Of a stretch of DNA of 64,000 nucleotides, positions 30,207 through 40,407 are shown piece by piece. The position numbers and the translations under genes are program-made. Source of the stretch: Nostoc linckia FACHB-104. GTDB lineage: Bacteria > Cyanobacteriota > Cyanobacteriia > Cyanobacteriales > Nostocaceae. Every line of letters begins with the position of its first letter. Within the stretch, counting starts at the first letter, position 1. Location of the stretch: NCBI RefSeq assembly GCF_014696615.1, contig NZ_JACJQJ010000028.1:42547-106546 (forward strand), given 5' to 3'. The notes beneath the pieces are model-generated. The model had not been told where the DNA came from. It made no database searches and was given only the letters and a program-made list of their open reading frames with translations.

Positions 30207-30320
30207 TATAGCAATCCTATTTCAGTTGTGAAAAATATCGGTTTTGGCTGTTGACTGTCCACGCTTAACAGTCAAAAACCCTTCAGATCAGATTTCACAA
30301 ATCATTTAGGATTGCTATAT
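30207..30320. repeat. MITE-like dispersed repeat, family A copy 3
   Basis: Perfect 13-bp ends TATAGCAATCCTA...TAGGATTGCTATA, extended imperfect TIR to about 27 bp. Confidence 0.85.
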
Positions 30321-30341
30321 CTGTTTTCAAACAAGATACTG

Positions 30342-30436
30342 ATACCAATTCAAAATTCAAAATTCAAAATTAAGAATCCAAACATGACAAGACTTTAAGT
30401 CTGTGTATCTGTCGCATTCTTTTTTCAAATTGGTAT
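30342..30436. repeat. MITE-like dispersed repeat, family B copy 2
   Basis: ataccaattcaaaattc ... atctgtcgcattcttttttcaaattggtat; the right end is the reverse complement of 22086-22115. Confidence 0.75.
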
Positions 30437-30863
30437 GAAATATAGAAGAATATAAAAACGCCTAGAAGAAAGATGATTTTTCATTCAAAATCTAGCGGGA
30501 AAAAGAGCGGCTAGAAGCTAGAGAAGAGTGATTGCAATACTTATCGTTTAAGGGCAAAAGGGGAAGGGGCGAAGGGGCAAGAAAAAACCTTTAACCCTTA
30601 CCCTTTTACCTTTTCCCCAAACCAAATTCCGAGTTAAAAATCCTTAACCGAGCAGTATTGAGAGTGATTGTATTTTTTGGTTGTGGGTTTTTACTGTAAT
30701 TGACTGTCTGAAAAATTTTGCTCAACGGGGGAAACCCCTAGCTAAACTTTTGGCAAAATCCAAAATCTAGGTGTGAGTATTGTTTCCTTCACAAAAAGAC
30801 ATAATTAGGTAAAATTAGTTAAAGCAATTTTTGCACCTGTTAAATCAAGGCATCAGCAAACTC

Positions 30864-31931
30864 ATGCATCTGAAAATCAGTGCATCTCGATTTCCCATAG
30901 CTTCCTTACTACTAATTGCCCCCTTTTTCTTGTGGGGTACGGCAATGGTAGCAATGAAAGGAGTGATACCCCACACTACACCACTATTTATGGCAGGAGT
31001 GCGGTTGCTACCGGCTGGGATATTAATCCTCGTAGCAGCAGCATTAATGGGTAGATCCCAACCCAAGGGATGGGGTGCATGGTTATGGATTACCTTATTT
31101 GCATTAGTGGATGGAACTCTATTTCAAGGCTTTTTGGCAGAGGGACTAGTGAGAACTAGCGCCGGATTGGGATCTGTGATGATTGATTCTCAACCCTTGG
31201 CTGTAGCCTTGCTATCGTTATGGCTATTTCAAGAACGGATTGGTTTTTGGGGATGGCTGGGTTTAGGATTGGGAGTTTCTGGTATCAGTTTAATTGGTTT
31301 GCCCGATGAGTGGATTTTCCATCTTCTTGGTTCTGGTGTAAATATATCAATTGGTAATTGGCAACAGTTATTTGCTAGCGGTGAGTGGTTAATGCTGCTA
31401 GCTGCGTTATCAATGGCAGTAGGAACAGTATTAATTCGGTTTGTTTGTCGCTATGCAGATCCCGTAGTAGCTACAGGATGGCACATGATTATCGGTGGAT
31501 TGCCATTATGGGGAGCATCATCAGTTGTAGAATCCCAGCAATGGCAGAATCTTGCCACATCCGATTGGCTGGCATTGGGTTATGCCACCATATTTGGTAG
31601 TGCGATCGCTTACGGATTATTTTTCTACTTCGCTTCTAGTGGTAATCTCACCAGTCTCAGTTCTCTTACTTTCTTAACACCTGTTTTTGCTCTACTTTTT
31701 GGCAATCTCTTCCTCTCAGAAGTCCTCAGTCCCTTACAGTGGATGGGAGTTTTCTTGACTTTAATTAGTATTTATCTCATCAACCAGCGCGATAATTTAG
31801 CAGCCAGCAAAAAGGTTACCTTGGCTGAAGCAACTACAAATCAGCAACCTATTTTAGAAGCATCTAATGCTCAGAAACTTAGCCCTGTTACTTTAGCTGT
31901 GAGAGAATCTGAGCCAGAAATTCTACCCTAA
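30864..31931 (+). CDS. EamA/DMT-family transporter
   Basis: About ten TM segments, PFFLWGTAMVAMKGV, AYGLFFYFASSGNLTSLSSLTFLTPVFALLFG. Confidence 0.88.
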   Translation: MHLKISASRFPIASLLLIAPFFLWGTAMVAMKGVIPHTTPLFMAGVRLLPAGILILVAAALMGRSQPKGWGAWLWITLFALVDGTLFQGFLAEGLVRTSAGLGSVMIDSQPLAVALLSLWLFQERIGFWGWLGLGLGVSGISLIGLPDEWIFHLLGSGVNISIGNWQQLFASGEWLMLLAALSMAVGTVLIRFVCRYADPVVATGWHMIIGGLPLWGASSVVESQQWQNLATSDWLALGYATIFGSAIAYGLFFYFASSGNLTSLSSLTFLTPVFALLFGNLFLSEVLSPLQWMGVFLTLISIYLINQRDNLAASKKVTLAEATTNQQPILEASNAQKLSPVTLAVRESEPEILP

Positions 31932-32330
31932 AGTTCATAGAAAGCGGCGGGAAAATTCATCCCCTTGTGGGTATAGAAGAATAGCCGCCCCGCCGCTTAG
32001 GGCATTGGGCATGGGGAAGAAATTTCCAATACCCAGAAACTCCACCCTCAAGGGGATGGAGTTTTTATGGTCAATCATCAGCAGATTTGAGCGAATTTTG
32101 CACCTAAATTCGTAAATACGTAGTAATTTGTAGCCACACATCATCAAGGAACTGCCGCAAGATGTGAACTTGAGAATTGACCCGATATACTAGATAGATG
32201 GTACAAAAGTATTATTAGTAGCCAAATTATGAAAGCAGTTAAAGATTTAACCCTTGAGGTTTAACTCTTGACTGTTTCCTGTTGACTACTGATACACTTA
32301 TTTAGCAAAACACTTCGATAGCCTAAAACG

Positions 32331-33200
32331 ATGAAAGCATCTGCTAAGTTCGACTTTGAGGACGAGAAATTTAATGCACCGCCTTCTCAAGTCATCCCCT
32401 GGTGTCAGATGATTAATCCTCGGTATGGCACAGATGGTATTCAATCTTACGGTTTGGCGATTAAGCTCGATAATGCCCAAGCTGTAGGCTTTCAGCCAGA
32501 CGATAATTGGCAACAGGTAGAGCATGAATTTAGCTCTGGAGTGGAAACTGTATTTATTACTCCTACTCCCAATTTAGTGATTGTACGGCGGGGGCCATTG
32601 TCTGTCAAAGACCGGGAAACAGGTTTGAAGTTGGGTACACTAAAAGAAAATTATGATGCTTTTTTAGCAGATAAACTTAAATTTAAAACTTTTACTCGCT
32701 ATTTAATTTTTATAGTAGGTGAAGATAAAAAATTCCTACATGACACGCCATTACAATTAACTCTCAATGGTGCAGCTGGGGCAAGTTTTGCTAAAACTTA
32801 CTGTGAATATCAACAAGGTAAAGTTATTAGTGGTTTTGTGGCTGAATTAGAAAAGGCTTATGCAGGATATAGAAAGCAACCAGTAACACCAAAAGGCCCG
32901 TTATTTCATGCTCATGGGATTTTTTCGCCCATAATTGAATGTGAAGAAAGAGGCATTGAACCAAATACAGTACTGGTGGCTTCTACTGTAGATTTTAAAC
33001 ATCCAACAATTGGGACATTAACACAATATTTAATAGCTTCCGATTCGCCTGAGTCCGCAATAATTTGCAAGTCTTTTGAAGACCACAAAGAGTTTGGTAA
33101 GGAAGCTGTGAAAATAGAAACACCTAAGGTAGAAATGGCAGGTGTTTCTAGTTCTTATATTTACGCGGATGAGGATGATTTTGGTTATCCGCCGTATTAG
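32331..33200 (+). CDS. Hypothetical protein, DUF5895-like
   Basis: MKASAKFDFEDEKFNAPPSQVIPWCQMINPRYGTDGIQSYGLAI; family recalled from memory, not searched. Confidence 0.65.
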   Translation: MKASAKFDFEDEKFNAPPSQVIPWCQMINPRYGTDGIQSYGLAIKLDNAQAVGFQPDDNWQQVEHEFSSGVETVFITPTPNLVIVRRGPLSVKDRETGLKLGTLKENYDAFLADKLKFKTFTRYLIFIVGEDKKFLHDTPLQLTLNGAAGASFAKTYCEYQQGKVISGFVAELEKAYAGYRKQPVTPKGPLFHAHGIFSPIIECEERGIEPNTVLVASTVDFKHPTIGTLTQYLIASDSPESAIICKSFEDHKEFGKEAVKIETPKVEMAGVSSSYIYADEDDFGYPPY

Positions 33201-33328
33201 GGATTGGGGATTGGGGACTGGGGACTAGGAATTTTAGATTTTAGATTTTGGATTTTAGATTGAAACCTAATCCAAAATCGCCAATCCAAAATCCAAAATT
33301 GAATTGCCCCATGCCCCATGCCCAATAT

Positions 33329-34588
33329 CTATTCTTTTAAAAGTAAATAATATAATGAGCCGTTACCGCCTGTGATACCGGCGCGATCGCCTGCTAATTT
33401 GCCGGTTCCCATGAAATAATCTACTCGGCCTGGGCCTTTGATGGCGCTACCTGTGTCTTGATCCAGTACAAAGCGGTTAACTCTACGATACTCTAACCTA
33501 CCTGAGTTATTAGGATAAGGAATAGAGGCAGCAATCAAGGCTAGTGCGCCTGGAGGCATCAAAGATTTATCGGTAGCAATAGAGCGCTCTGCTGTCACGG
33601 GGACATTAATACTACCTGTGGCTGCACCACCGCTGGTTTCTTTAAAAAAGACAAATCGCTCCCAACGAGGTAGATAGTTACTTAATTCTTGAGGATTTTG
33701 ATTAAAAAATTGGATTAAACGCGGCATAGTTAATCCATCAAGGGGTAATTTGCCATCTTTTGCCAGTTCTCTACCAATACTTGTCCAGGGGTAATCTGTG
33801 CCACCTGCATAACCGATAGAGGTTCTTTTACCGTCACTTAACTGGATTTGAGCAGAACCTTGGATGTGAACCATGTATGCATCGAGGCGCTCGCGGAACC
33901 ATAAAAGTTCTAGACCTTTTAACTGGCTTTTTTCGCCCAGTAAGCCATCTTTCCCTTCTAAATCAACTCTTTTTGGGTGAGGTTTAGCCCATTTATCAAA
34001 ATCAGGTGGTAGGCGATAAAGGGGATACTTGTATTGAGCAGTCTTGACGCGGCTAGCTTGATAAACTGGCTCGTAGTAAGCAGTAAATTTAACAGTACCC
34101 TTGCCGTCATTCCCTATGGATTGGTATAAGGTAAACTCTCGCTGCACAGCAGCTTGCAGTTGCGCTGGCGACTTAGATTTAACCACTAACTGACGGAAGC
34201 GGATTAAACTCCGGCGCACCCGATCTAAAGTAATTTCTTTAATTGGATATTGTTGATAAGCAGCGATCGCCTTATCTTTTTCTAAGTAACTTAAGCTGTT
34301 ATCAATGGCTGCTAACAGCGCTTTGCGATCGCCGCGTTTAACCCTGCTACCCCAAATTTGCTCATCCCAACCTAAACAAGCAGAGCTAGGGGTACAATTG
34401 CTTTCTAAGTCTATTGGTTTAAGTGGTGGCTCAATTTCGGGAGTGATTGGCGGTACTGGGATGGGTATCGCTGGCGGAGTCTGTTCTGGTGGTGGGTAAA
34501 TAGGAATCTGAGCAACAGCTGACCAAAATGTATTTAAAAAGGTAATTCCTAGACTTAAAGAAAGCAAAGCAAGGGTTTTTCTGTTCAT
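33329..34588 (-). CDS. Murein transglycosylase A (MltA) family
   Basis: FTAYYEPVYQASR, DAYMVHIQGSAQIQL, 3D-domain DQDTGSAIKGPGRVDYFMGTG. Confidence 0.92.
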   Translation of the reverse strand: MNRKTLALLSLSLGITFLNTFWSAVAQIPIYPPPEQTPPAIPIPVPPITPEIEPPLKPIDLESNCTPSSACLGWDEQIWGSRVKRGDRKALLAAIDNSLSYLEKDKAIAAYQQYPIKEITLDRVRRSLIRFRQLVVKSKSPAQLQAAVQREFTLYQSIGNDGKGTVKFTAYYEPVYQASRVKTAQYKYPLYRLPPDFDKWAKPHPKRVDLEGKDGLLGEKSQLKGLELLWFRERLDAYMVHIQGSAQIQLSDGKRTSIGYAGGTDYPWTSIGRELAKDGKLPLDGLTMPRLIQFFNQNPQELSNYLPRWERFVFFKETSGGAATGSINVPVTAERSIATDKSLMPPGALALIAASIPYPNNSGRLEYRRVNRFVLDQDTGSAIKGPGRVDYFMGTGKLAGDRAGITGGNGSLYYLLLKE

Positions 34589-34843
34589 TTAGCTAAATCT
34601 TTCAACACTAGAACTAAAAATTGGTTCTACTCGAATTGCGACAACCCGAGATGGGCGTACTACCATATACTCCCCTTGAATATTCTTGATCGGCACGCTA
34701 ATAAAGTCATTAGAGGCAGACTTAGGAACAAGCTCGCCACTATACCACTTTTGGAACTCTTGAATAGTAGGAAAACGTACTTCTTCGCGATGGCCACTTT
34801 CCAGTAGTAGGTAGACTGCGTATTCATTCGGTGTTCTAGGCAT
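34589..34843 (-). CDS. Hypothetical protein (84 aa)
   Basis: Stop codon directly abuts the ATG of the MltA gene (TAA-ATG), suggesting translational coupling. Confidence 0.7.
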   Translation of the reverse strand: MPRTPNEYAVYLLLESGHREEVRFPTIQEFQKWYSGELVPKSASNDFISVPIKNIQGEYMVVRPSRVVAIRVEPIFSSSVERFS

Positions 34844-35189
34844 AAAGTTGAATCATTTGAAACACATTCAACCCATTGTTAACTACCTCACCCCAGAATG
34901 AAAAGGGGAACTATACGGTACAGGCAAAGCTGTCTGGAAGAGTTTTAAATTAATAACTCACCACGCCTCACTATTAACCTGTCCTTCCGGCAATGACGCT
35001 AGTTTACCGGAATACAGTTCCCAACAAATTATTCAGGAAAAATCTTGTTATAGAACTTTTATTTGAAGCGTGAGATTTTTCGTTAAGGTTATCAATAGTT
35101 ATTTAGTATTTGGGTTTTGGCATTTCTACCTTGTCCCTAGTTCCTATTTCCCAATCTCCAGCCGCCAATTCTCAATACCCAATTCCCAA

Positions 35190-37115
35190 TTACTGTTTTA
35201 CAGAAGATTGTTTAGCTTTAGAAACGCCGCGTTGGGAATTTAAAAACGGCGGTATGGGACAATCTAATGTCATCGCGATCGCTCTCAGCAAATCGGCTTC
35301 TGATGGTGTAACTTTGTTATCTAGTAAGACAGTATGAGCGCAAGCATCAACAATACCTTGCTTGAGTTTGGGACTAGCAAGGCGCAGGCGATCGATACTT
35401 TTTTTGATTTCAGTAAAGCTACAAGCAACTGGCGATTCTGGTGTTTCTAGCTGTCCGGCGCGCGGTAGCCTAAAAACACCGGAACGAAATGCATAAGCAA
35501 TTTCATCAGTTTGAGATTGTCCTACTCTCGCTAGTGCTGACAGTACTAAGATGCTATCTGACCAAATCTCTTCTATAGATGTGAATTCTACCTTTTTTAC
35601 AGAGTTGGGATTAATAGAAGGCTCAAGTCGGTGCCATAGTACTAACTGCAAGACAAAATTCCCTAGAGATATATTACCTGTGGCTGTCACTAAACCGTGG
35701 ACGCATTTACACAGCATTTGGCATTCTTTAGCGGAGTTTTGACGTAATGCGGGTATGATCAAATCCACTAGCGGTAGGCGCAGACTGGGGTCTAATTGGC
35801 TAATTTCGCTACTCAATTCTAGGGCTTGATCTACTACCTCAGGAGGCTGAACTTGGCGCAACCAAGTAATTTGTCGTTGTTGTATTTGAAGATTTTCTGT
35901 ATCTAACGCCAACGCAAAAGCGATCGCAGTTGCACTTTGCTGTTCTCGTACGCTCAAGCGTAGGGATTCTGGTAAATTTGCTAACAATGCTTGAGCATGG
36001 GCAAAATGTTCTGGTGCAACGCTTCCTACTTGGTTAACTACCTGTTCTGGAGTTACAGATGTAGTATTTCCACCACCCGCAGCAAAACCCATCGTTAGGG
36101 AATCACCGGAAGTCCTGGAATGGCGCATAGGAGATGGCATAGCTGCTACATCACGCGCATTCAAACCCCCAATGCGGCGAATACGTTCTGCTAGTGGTGG
36201 GTGGGTAGCAAACATATCTTCTAAAAAAGAAGGCTTGAGGGCGTTACCAAAAAACATATGGCTGGCGGCTTCTGCTTTTGGAGACATTAACCGTGAATCC
36301 ATTTTTTGCAGTTTTTGCAGTACCCCAGTAATGCCATTAGGGTTACGAGTAAACTGTACCGCCGAAGCATCAGCTAAAAACTCCCGTTGTCGAGAGACTG
36401 CGGCTTTAATCAAACGACCGCAGATTAAACCTATACCACCAATAGCCATTAATGCTAGACCAAAAGCCCACAAAGGCAAACCTTTGTTTTCATCGGAGTT
36501 AACGCGAACTCGCCAGTGCCATAACAAGTCTCCAGTCAAATAAATGAATAAAATTCCGTGTAATAGCCCCATTAAACGCAAATTCAGCCCCATATCTCCA
36601 TTGAGAATGTGACTGAATTCATGACCGATGACTCCTTGGAGTTCATCACGGTTGAGGTTTTCCAAACTTCCACGGGTAACTCCAATTACTGCATCGTTGG
36701 GGGTAAACCCAGCAGCAAAAGCATTAATCCCCCGTTCTGACTCCAAAAGATAGACGGCTGGCACAGAAATACCAGCAGCGATCGCCATTTCTTCGACAAT
36801 ATTTAATAGCTGTAGCCCTTGTTCGTCTGCCATTTCTGGGATGAGAAGCTGTCCCCCCAACTCTTGGGCAATGACGCTACCTCCCTCCCGCAGCGAAAAA
36901 GTTTTATACCAACTCGCAAGAGCGATCGCAATTATTGTGATGACACCCACGGAAAATAATAATTGTGGCTGCCACAAACTACGAGGTGCTATACCAACCA
37001 CAAATAAAGTGGCAATATAAATCGCCACAATCATGACTGCAACTGATATTGCAAACAATCCGATTAACTTTTGCGTGTTTTGGCGTGCAAGATCCTGATG
37101 TTCAAAAAAATTCAT
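35190..37115 (-). CDS. M48-family (HtpX-like) zinc metalloprotease with C-terminal extension
   Basis: VIGHEFSHILNGD, NAFAAGFTPNDAVIGVTRGSL, REFLADASAV; C-terminal VDACAHTVLLDNKVTPSEADLLRAIAMTLDCPIPPF looks TerB-like. Confidence 0.9.
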   Translation of the reverse strand: MNFFEHQDLARQNTQKLIGLFAISVAVMIVAIYIATLFVVGIAPRSLWQPQLLFSVGVITIIAIALASWYKTFSLREGGSVIAQELGGQLLIPEMADEQGLQLLNIVEEMAIAAGISVPAVYLLESERGINAFAAGFTPNDAVIGVTRGSLENLNRDELQGVIGHEFSHILNGDMGLNLRLMGLLHGILFIYLTGDLLWHWRVRVNSDENKGLPLWAFGLALMAIGGIGLICGRLIKAAVSRQREFLADASAVQFTRNPNGITGVLQKLQKMDSRLMSPKAEAASHMFFGNALKPSFLEDMFATHPPLAERIRRIGGLNARDVAAMPSPMRHSRTSGDSLTMGFAAGGGNTTSVTPEQVVNQVGSVAPEHFAHAQALLANLPESLRLSVREQQSATAIAFALALDTENLQIQQRQITWLRQVQPPEVVDQALELSSEISQLDPSLRLPLVDLIIPALRQNSAKECQMLCKCVHGLVTATGNISLGNFVLQLVLWHRLEPSINPNSVKKVEFTSIEEIWSDSILVLSALARVGQSQTDEIAYAFRSGVFRLPRAGQLETPESPVACSFTEIKKSIDRLRLASPKLKQGIVDACAHTVLLDNKVTPSEADLLRAIAMTLDCPIPPFLNSQRGVSKAKQSSVKQ

Positions 37116-37121
37116 ATGGGC

Positions 37122-37709
37122 TTAAAAAGACACGCGAGGAGCAGTTTTCATTTCTGGTGTTGCTTCTTGCAGCAATTCCGCAACCCTAAAATTAAAATTA
37201 TTGGCGATTAAATTGCTGGGGAAAGATTCGCTTTTAGTGTTGTAGAGTGTCACAGCATCATTAAAAGCCTGACGTGCAAAAGCAATCCGGTTTTCTGTGG
37301 AAGAGAGTTCCTCCATTACCTGACTCATAGAGCGATCGGCTTTTAATTCTGGATAAGATTCCGAAAGTACCATGAATCGGCTTAACGCACCTGTCAACGC
37401 GGCTTCCGCATTACCTAACTGTTGCATCGCTTGTGGATCGCCAGGATTTTGCACTGCACGAGTACTAGCATTTAATGCAGAATTCCGCGCTGCAATTACT
37501 GCTTCTAAGGTTTCCCGTTCATGTTTCATGTAACCTTTAGCAGTTTCCACCAAATTGGGAATTAAGTCATAGCGGCGCTGTAATTGCACATCAATTTGAG
37601 AATAAGCATTTTTGTAACGGTTACGCAGCTTCACTAAATCGTTGTAGCTAGTAATAATAATCACCGTAACAGTTGCAATTACAACCACCAAAAAGATGAA
37701 AAAGCCCAT
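37122..37709 (-). CDS. LemA family protein
   Basis: N-terminal TM, YNDLVKLRNRYKNAYSQIDVQLQRRYDLIPNLVETAKGYMKHERETLEAVIAAR; ATG at 37709. Confidence 0.92.
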   Translation of the reverse strand: MGFFIFLVVVIATVTVIIITSYNDLVKLRNRYKNAYSQIDVQLQRRYDLIPNLVETAKGYMKHERETLEAVIAARNSALNASTRAVQNPGDPQAMQQLGNAEAALTGALSRFMVLSESYPELKADRSMSQVMEELSSTENRIAFARQAFNDAVTLYNTKSESFPSNLIANNFNFRVAELLQEATPEMKTAPRVSF

Positions 37710-38094
37710 ATTCCTGAAGTTCCCTAAAACTTGCGAATGAAGAAATTCAACTTCTAGTAGAGGAAAACTTGCCATCAGCACATCAATTACTGTACTTGTT
37801 TGCAGATTTACCAATCCAGCAGCTTTTATATCCAGCGCAAGTTTTCTGGATATGCATATGAGTCTACTTTCAGTAGTATTGCTTTGTCTTCTGTAAAAAT
37901 AATTACGAACAAATACTGAATAACTGCGACTGCGATCGCACAAGAGAAAGCTTTAGATCAATCCAAAATCCAAAATCCCCTGACCTTATCTCTTCCTTTC
38001 GAGGGAATGACTAGATTCATTTCCTCACGGTAGTGTCAAACAGATAGCTGCTTTATCATGTCTAAGCTATTTGAAGTTAACAATATATATAGTC

Positions 38095-38691
38095 ATGGAA
38101 AAACTAGCTCCTACTCAATATCCAATTCATCCTTTACTAGAAAAACGTTGGAGTCCTCTGGCGTTTTCAGATAAACCCATAGAAAAAGAAACACTTCATA
38201 GCTTATTTGAGGCGGCGCGTTGGTCTGCATCTTCTTATAATGAGCAGCCTTGGCACTTTATTGTGGCAACTCAAGACAACCCAGAAGACTTTAATCGTCT
38301 GCTGAGTTGTTTAGCCGAAGGAAATCAAGTATGGGCAAAAAATGCTCCTGTATTGATGATTTCGGTAGCAAAACTTTATTTTGAGAAAAACGGCGCAGAT
38401 AACCGTCATGCTTTTCATGACGTAGGTACAGCAGTTTGCAGTCTTTCAGTCCAAGCAACAGCCCTTGGTTTATTCATTCACCAAATGGCAGGCTTTGATG
38501 TACAGAAAACAAAGGACTTATACAAGATTCCCCAAGGGTATGAACCAGTAGCTGCGATCGCACTTGGCTATCCAGGCGATCCGCAAACCCTACCAGAACA
38601 ATATCAACAACGCGAGTTTTCCCCCCGTCAACGCAAACCCCAACAAAGCTTTGTGTTCACCGGTGGTTGGGGATTGGGGATTGGAGAATAG
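38095..38691 (+). CDS. Nitroreductase family protein
   Basis: HPLLEKRWSPLAFSDKPI, EAARWSASSYNEQPWHFIVA, GTAVCSLSVQATALGLFIHQMAGFD. Confidence 0.9.
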   Translation: MEKLAPTQYPIHPLLEKRWSPLAFSDKPIEKETLHSLFEAARWSASSYNEQPWHFIVATQDNPEDFNRLLSCLAEGNQVWAKNAPVLMISVAKLYFEKNGADNRHAFHDVGTAVCSLSVQATALGLFIHQMAGFDVQKTKDLYKIPQGYEPVAAIALGYPGDPQTLPEQYQQREFSPRQRKPQQSFVFTGGWGLGIGE

Positions 38692-38764
38692 GGATTGGGG
38701 ATTAGGGAATTGCTTATTTCTCCTTGTCCCCCTACCCCCTGCCCCTTTTCCTCTACCTCACCCT

Positions 38765-39553
38765 TCACTGAATGCTTGCAAAAACACGTTGAATAGCTTC
38801 GACTCTCCTATTTTGATCTAGCGCAATACAAGACCAACGCCAACGTTCTGACATGAGAGGATAAGTCTGCAAACGGGGTTGGTAATAGGTGTTTTGAGGG
38901 TTTGCACATATACCAAACAAACCTATATAAACACCTCTTTGGAGATTTATGTAGCCGGCTGATAATTCTCCAGAATCATCGCGAAAAGCCTCTACACGTG
39001 CCCACAAAATCGCTTCTTGTCCCTGCAATCCTCGATTAAGTGCTGCACGATAGGTTGTAGGGAACGCATCGCTGACTCTGGGAGAAGCTTGATTCCATAA
39101 GTCAGTTGCATTTACAAATGCTTCTTCATGCTGTTCAGGATTGAGTCCTACACGCTTCATTCTCTCAACGAGGCGGGGAATACGGCTTTTTGTGCGTCTG
39201 AGACATCCAGCATCTGCATTTGTCAGATTAGAACCACCTCTTCCTTGATCCGAACACCAACCTCTATTTATCAAGCCGTTACCTGGATCAATATTTTGAA
39301 AATAGTTCTTGGTTTTGCTGCCATCAATCTGACAATTGCCCTCAGCTACACAAATAGCCAGTACTCCAACAGAAGAATTATTGGCAAATAGGGAGTCGAG
39401 TCTTCCAGAATATGAGGCGCTAATTCCTGAAATCAACCCGACACCAATAGAGAGTAAGTTAATACTAGGTGCGCTGGCGATAAAAGTACCAACAATGGTT
39501 AACAATAGGGTGCTGAGTAAATCCCAAACAATCCCTAATAACGGACGGTTCAT
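38765..39553 (-). CDS. Hypothetical protein with N-terminal TM segments
   Basis: Long ORF MNRPLLGIVWDLLSTLLLTIVGTFIASAPSINLLSIG...; no family recognised. Confidence 0.6.
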   Translation of the reverse strand: MNRPLLGIVWDLLSTLLLTIVGTFIASAPSINLLSIGVGLISGISASYSGRLDSLFANNSSVGVLAICVAEGNCQIDGSKTKNYFQNIDPGNGLINRGWCSDQGRGGSNLTNADAGCLRRTKSRIPRLVERMKRVGLNPEQHEEAFVNATDLWNQASPRVSDAFPTTYRAALNRGLQGQEAILWARVEAFRDDSGELSAGYINLQRGVYIGLFGICANPQNTYYQPRLQTYPLMSERWRWSCIALDQNRRVEAIQRVFASIQ

Positions 39554-40030
39554 TCTGACATTAATTACCTATCTGAACAACAAAGAAAAGATTAATTTTT
39601 GGTAGGCTGCCTCCATTTGTAAAGAAAAGTAAATGGCAAATAACACATTACTTATAAACAAAAAAATCTATTTAAACAACAGTGGCAAAACACACAAAAA
39701 AGTAAAAATTATAAATCGCTTTCAGCCTCTACTGAGCCAGAGTAAGCATTTTCACGCTATAACTCAGTCAGTAAAAACGGAAAAAATAGTTACTTTATTT
39801 ATCAATAATTTTTCGTATACCAAAAGATATCAGCAAATTTATATCTATTGAATGTTGTATTTTTTATATTCTTCGATTAATTTTTTACATCAAGCAATTT
39901 TCAAGGAATATTGAAATAAGCCATTCTATTGAAGCTATTTCTAATAATATTTGTCAAAATAGAATGTACTGCGAAAGAAGGTTTTACAAGCAGTCTCATC
40001 TCTATCGCAATACATAAAGGTAAAAGTATC

Positions 40031-40309
40031 ATGCAGACAAATTTAGAAGTAGTTCAGGCTGCTGTCGCTGCCGCTCAAAATGGAACTAAAACTTTGCAAG
40101 AAGCGATTTTAGAAGCTATTAATGAAGCGCGTTCTACCTGCGATCGCAACGGCAGTGATTCTACTAATTGCGCTGTAGCATGGGAAATTGTCGAAGAATT
40201 GCAAGCTGAAAAAGCTCATCAACAACAAGCCAAAAAACGCAAAACCTTTTTAGAAAGTTACTGTGAACAACATCCAGAAGCAATTGAGTGCTTGATATAC
40301 GACGTTTAG
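40031..40309 (+). CDS. Calvin cycle regulator CP12
   Basis: ARSTCDRNGSDSTNCAVAWEIVEELQAEKAHQQ and C-terminal YCEQHPEAIECLIYDV; internal ATG at 40031. Confidence 0.95.
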   Translation: MQTNLEVVQAAVAAAQNGTKTLQEAILEAINEARSTCDRNGSDSTNCAVAWEIVEELQAEKAHQQQAKKRKTFLESYCEQHPEAIECLIYDV

Positions 40310-40407
40310 GAAGGGTGAAGGGTCAAAGAAGAGGAAAAGGGGCAGGGAGCAGGGAGACAAGGAGAAATAAGCAATTCTCTATCCCCAGTCCCTAGTCCCC
40401 AGTCCCC

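Noticed and set aside
36172-36543. 123-aa plus-strand ORF
   Set aside because: Antisense to the M48 protease; shadow ORF.
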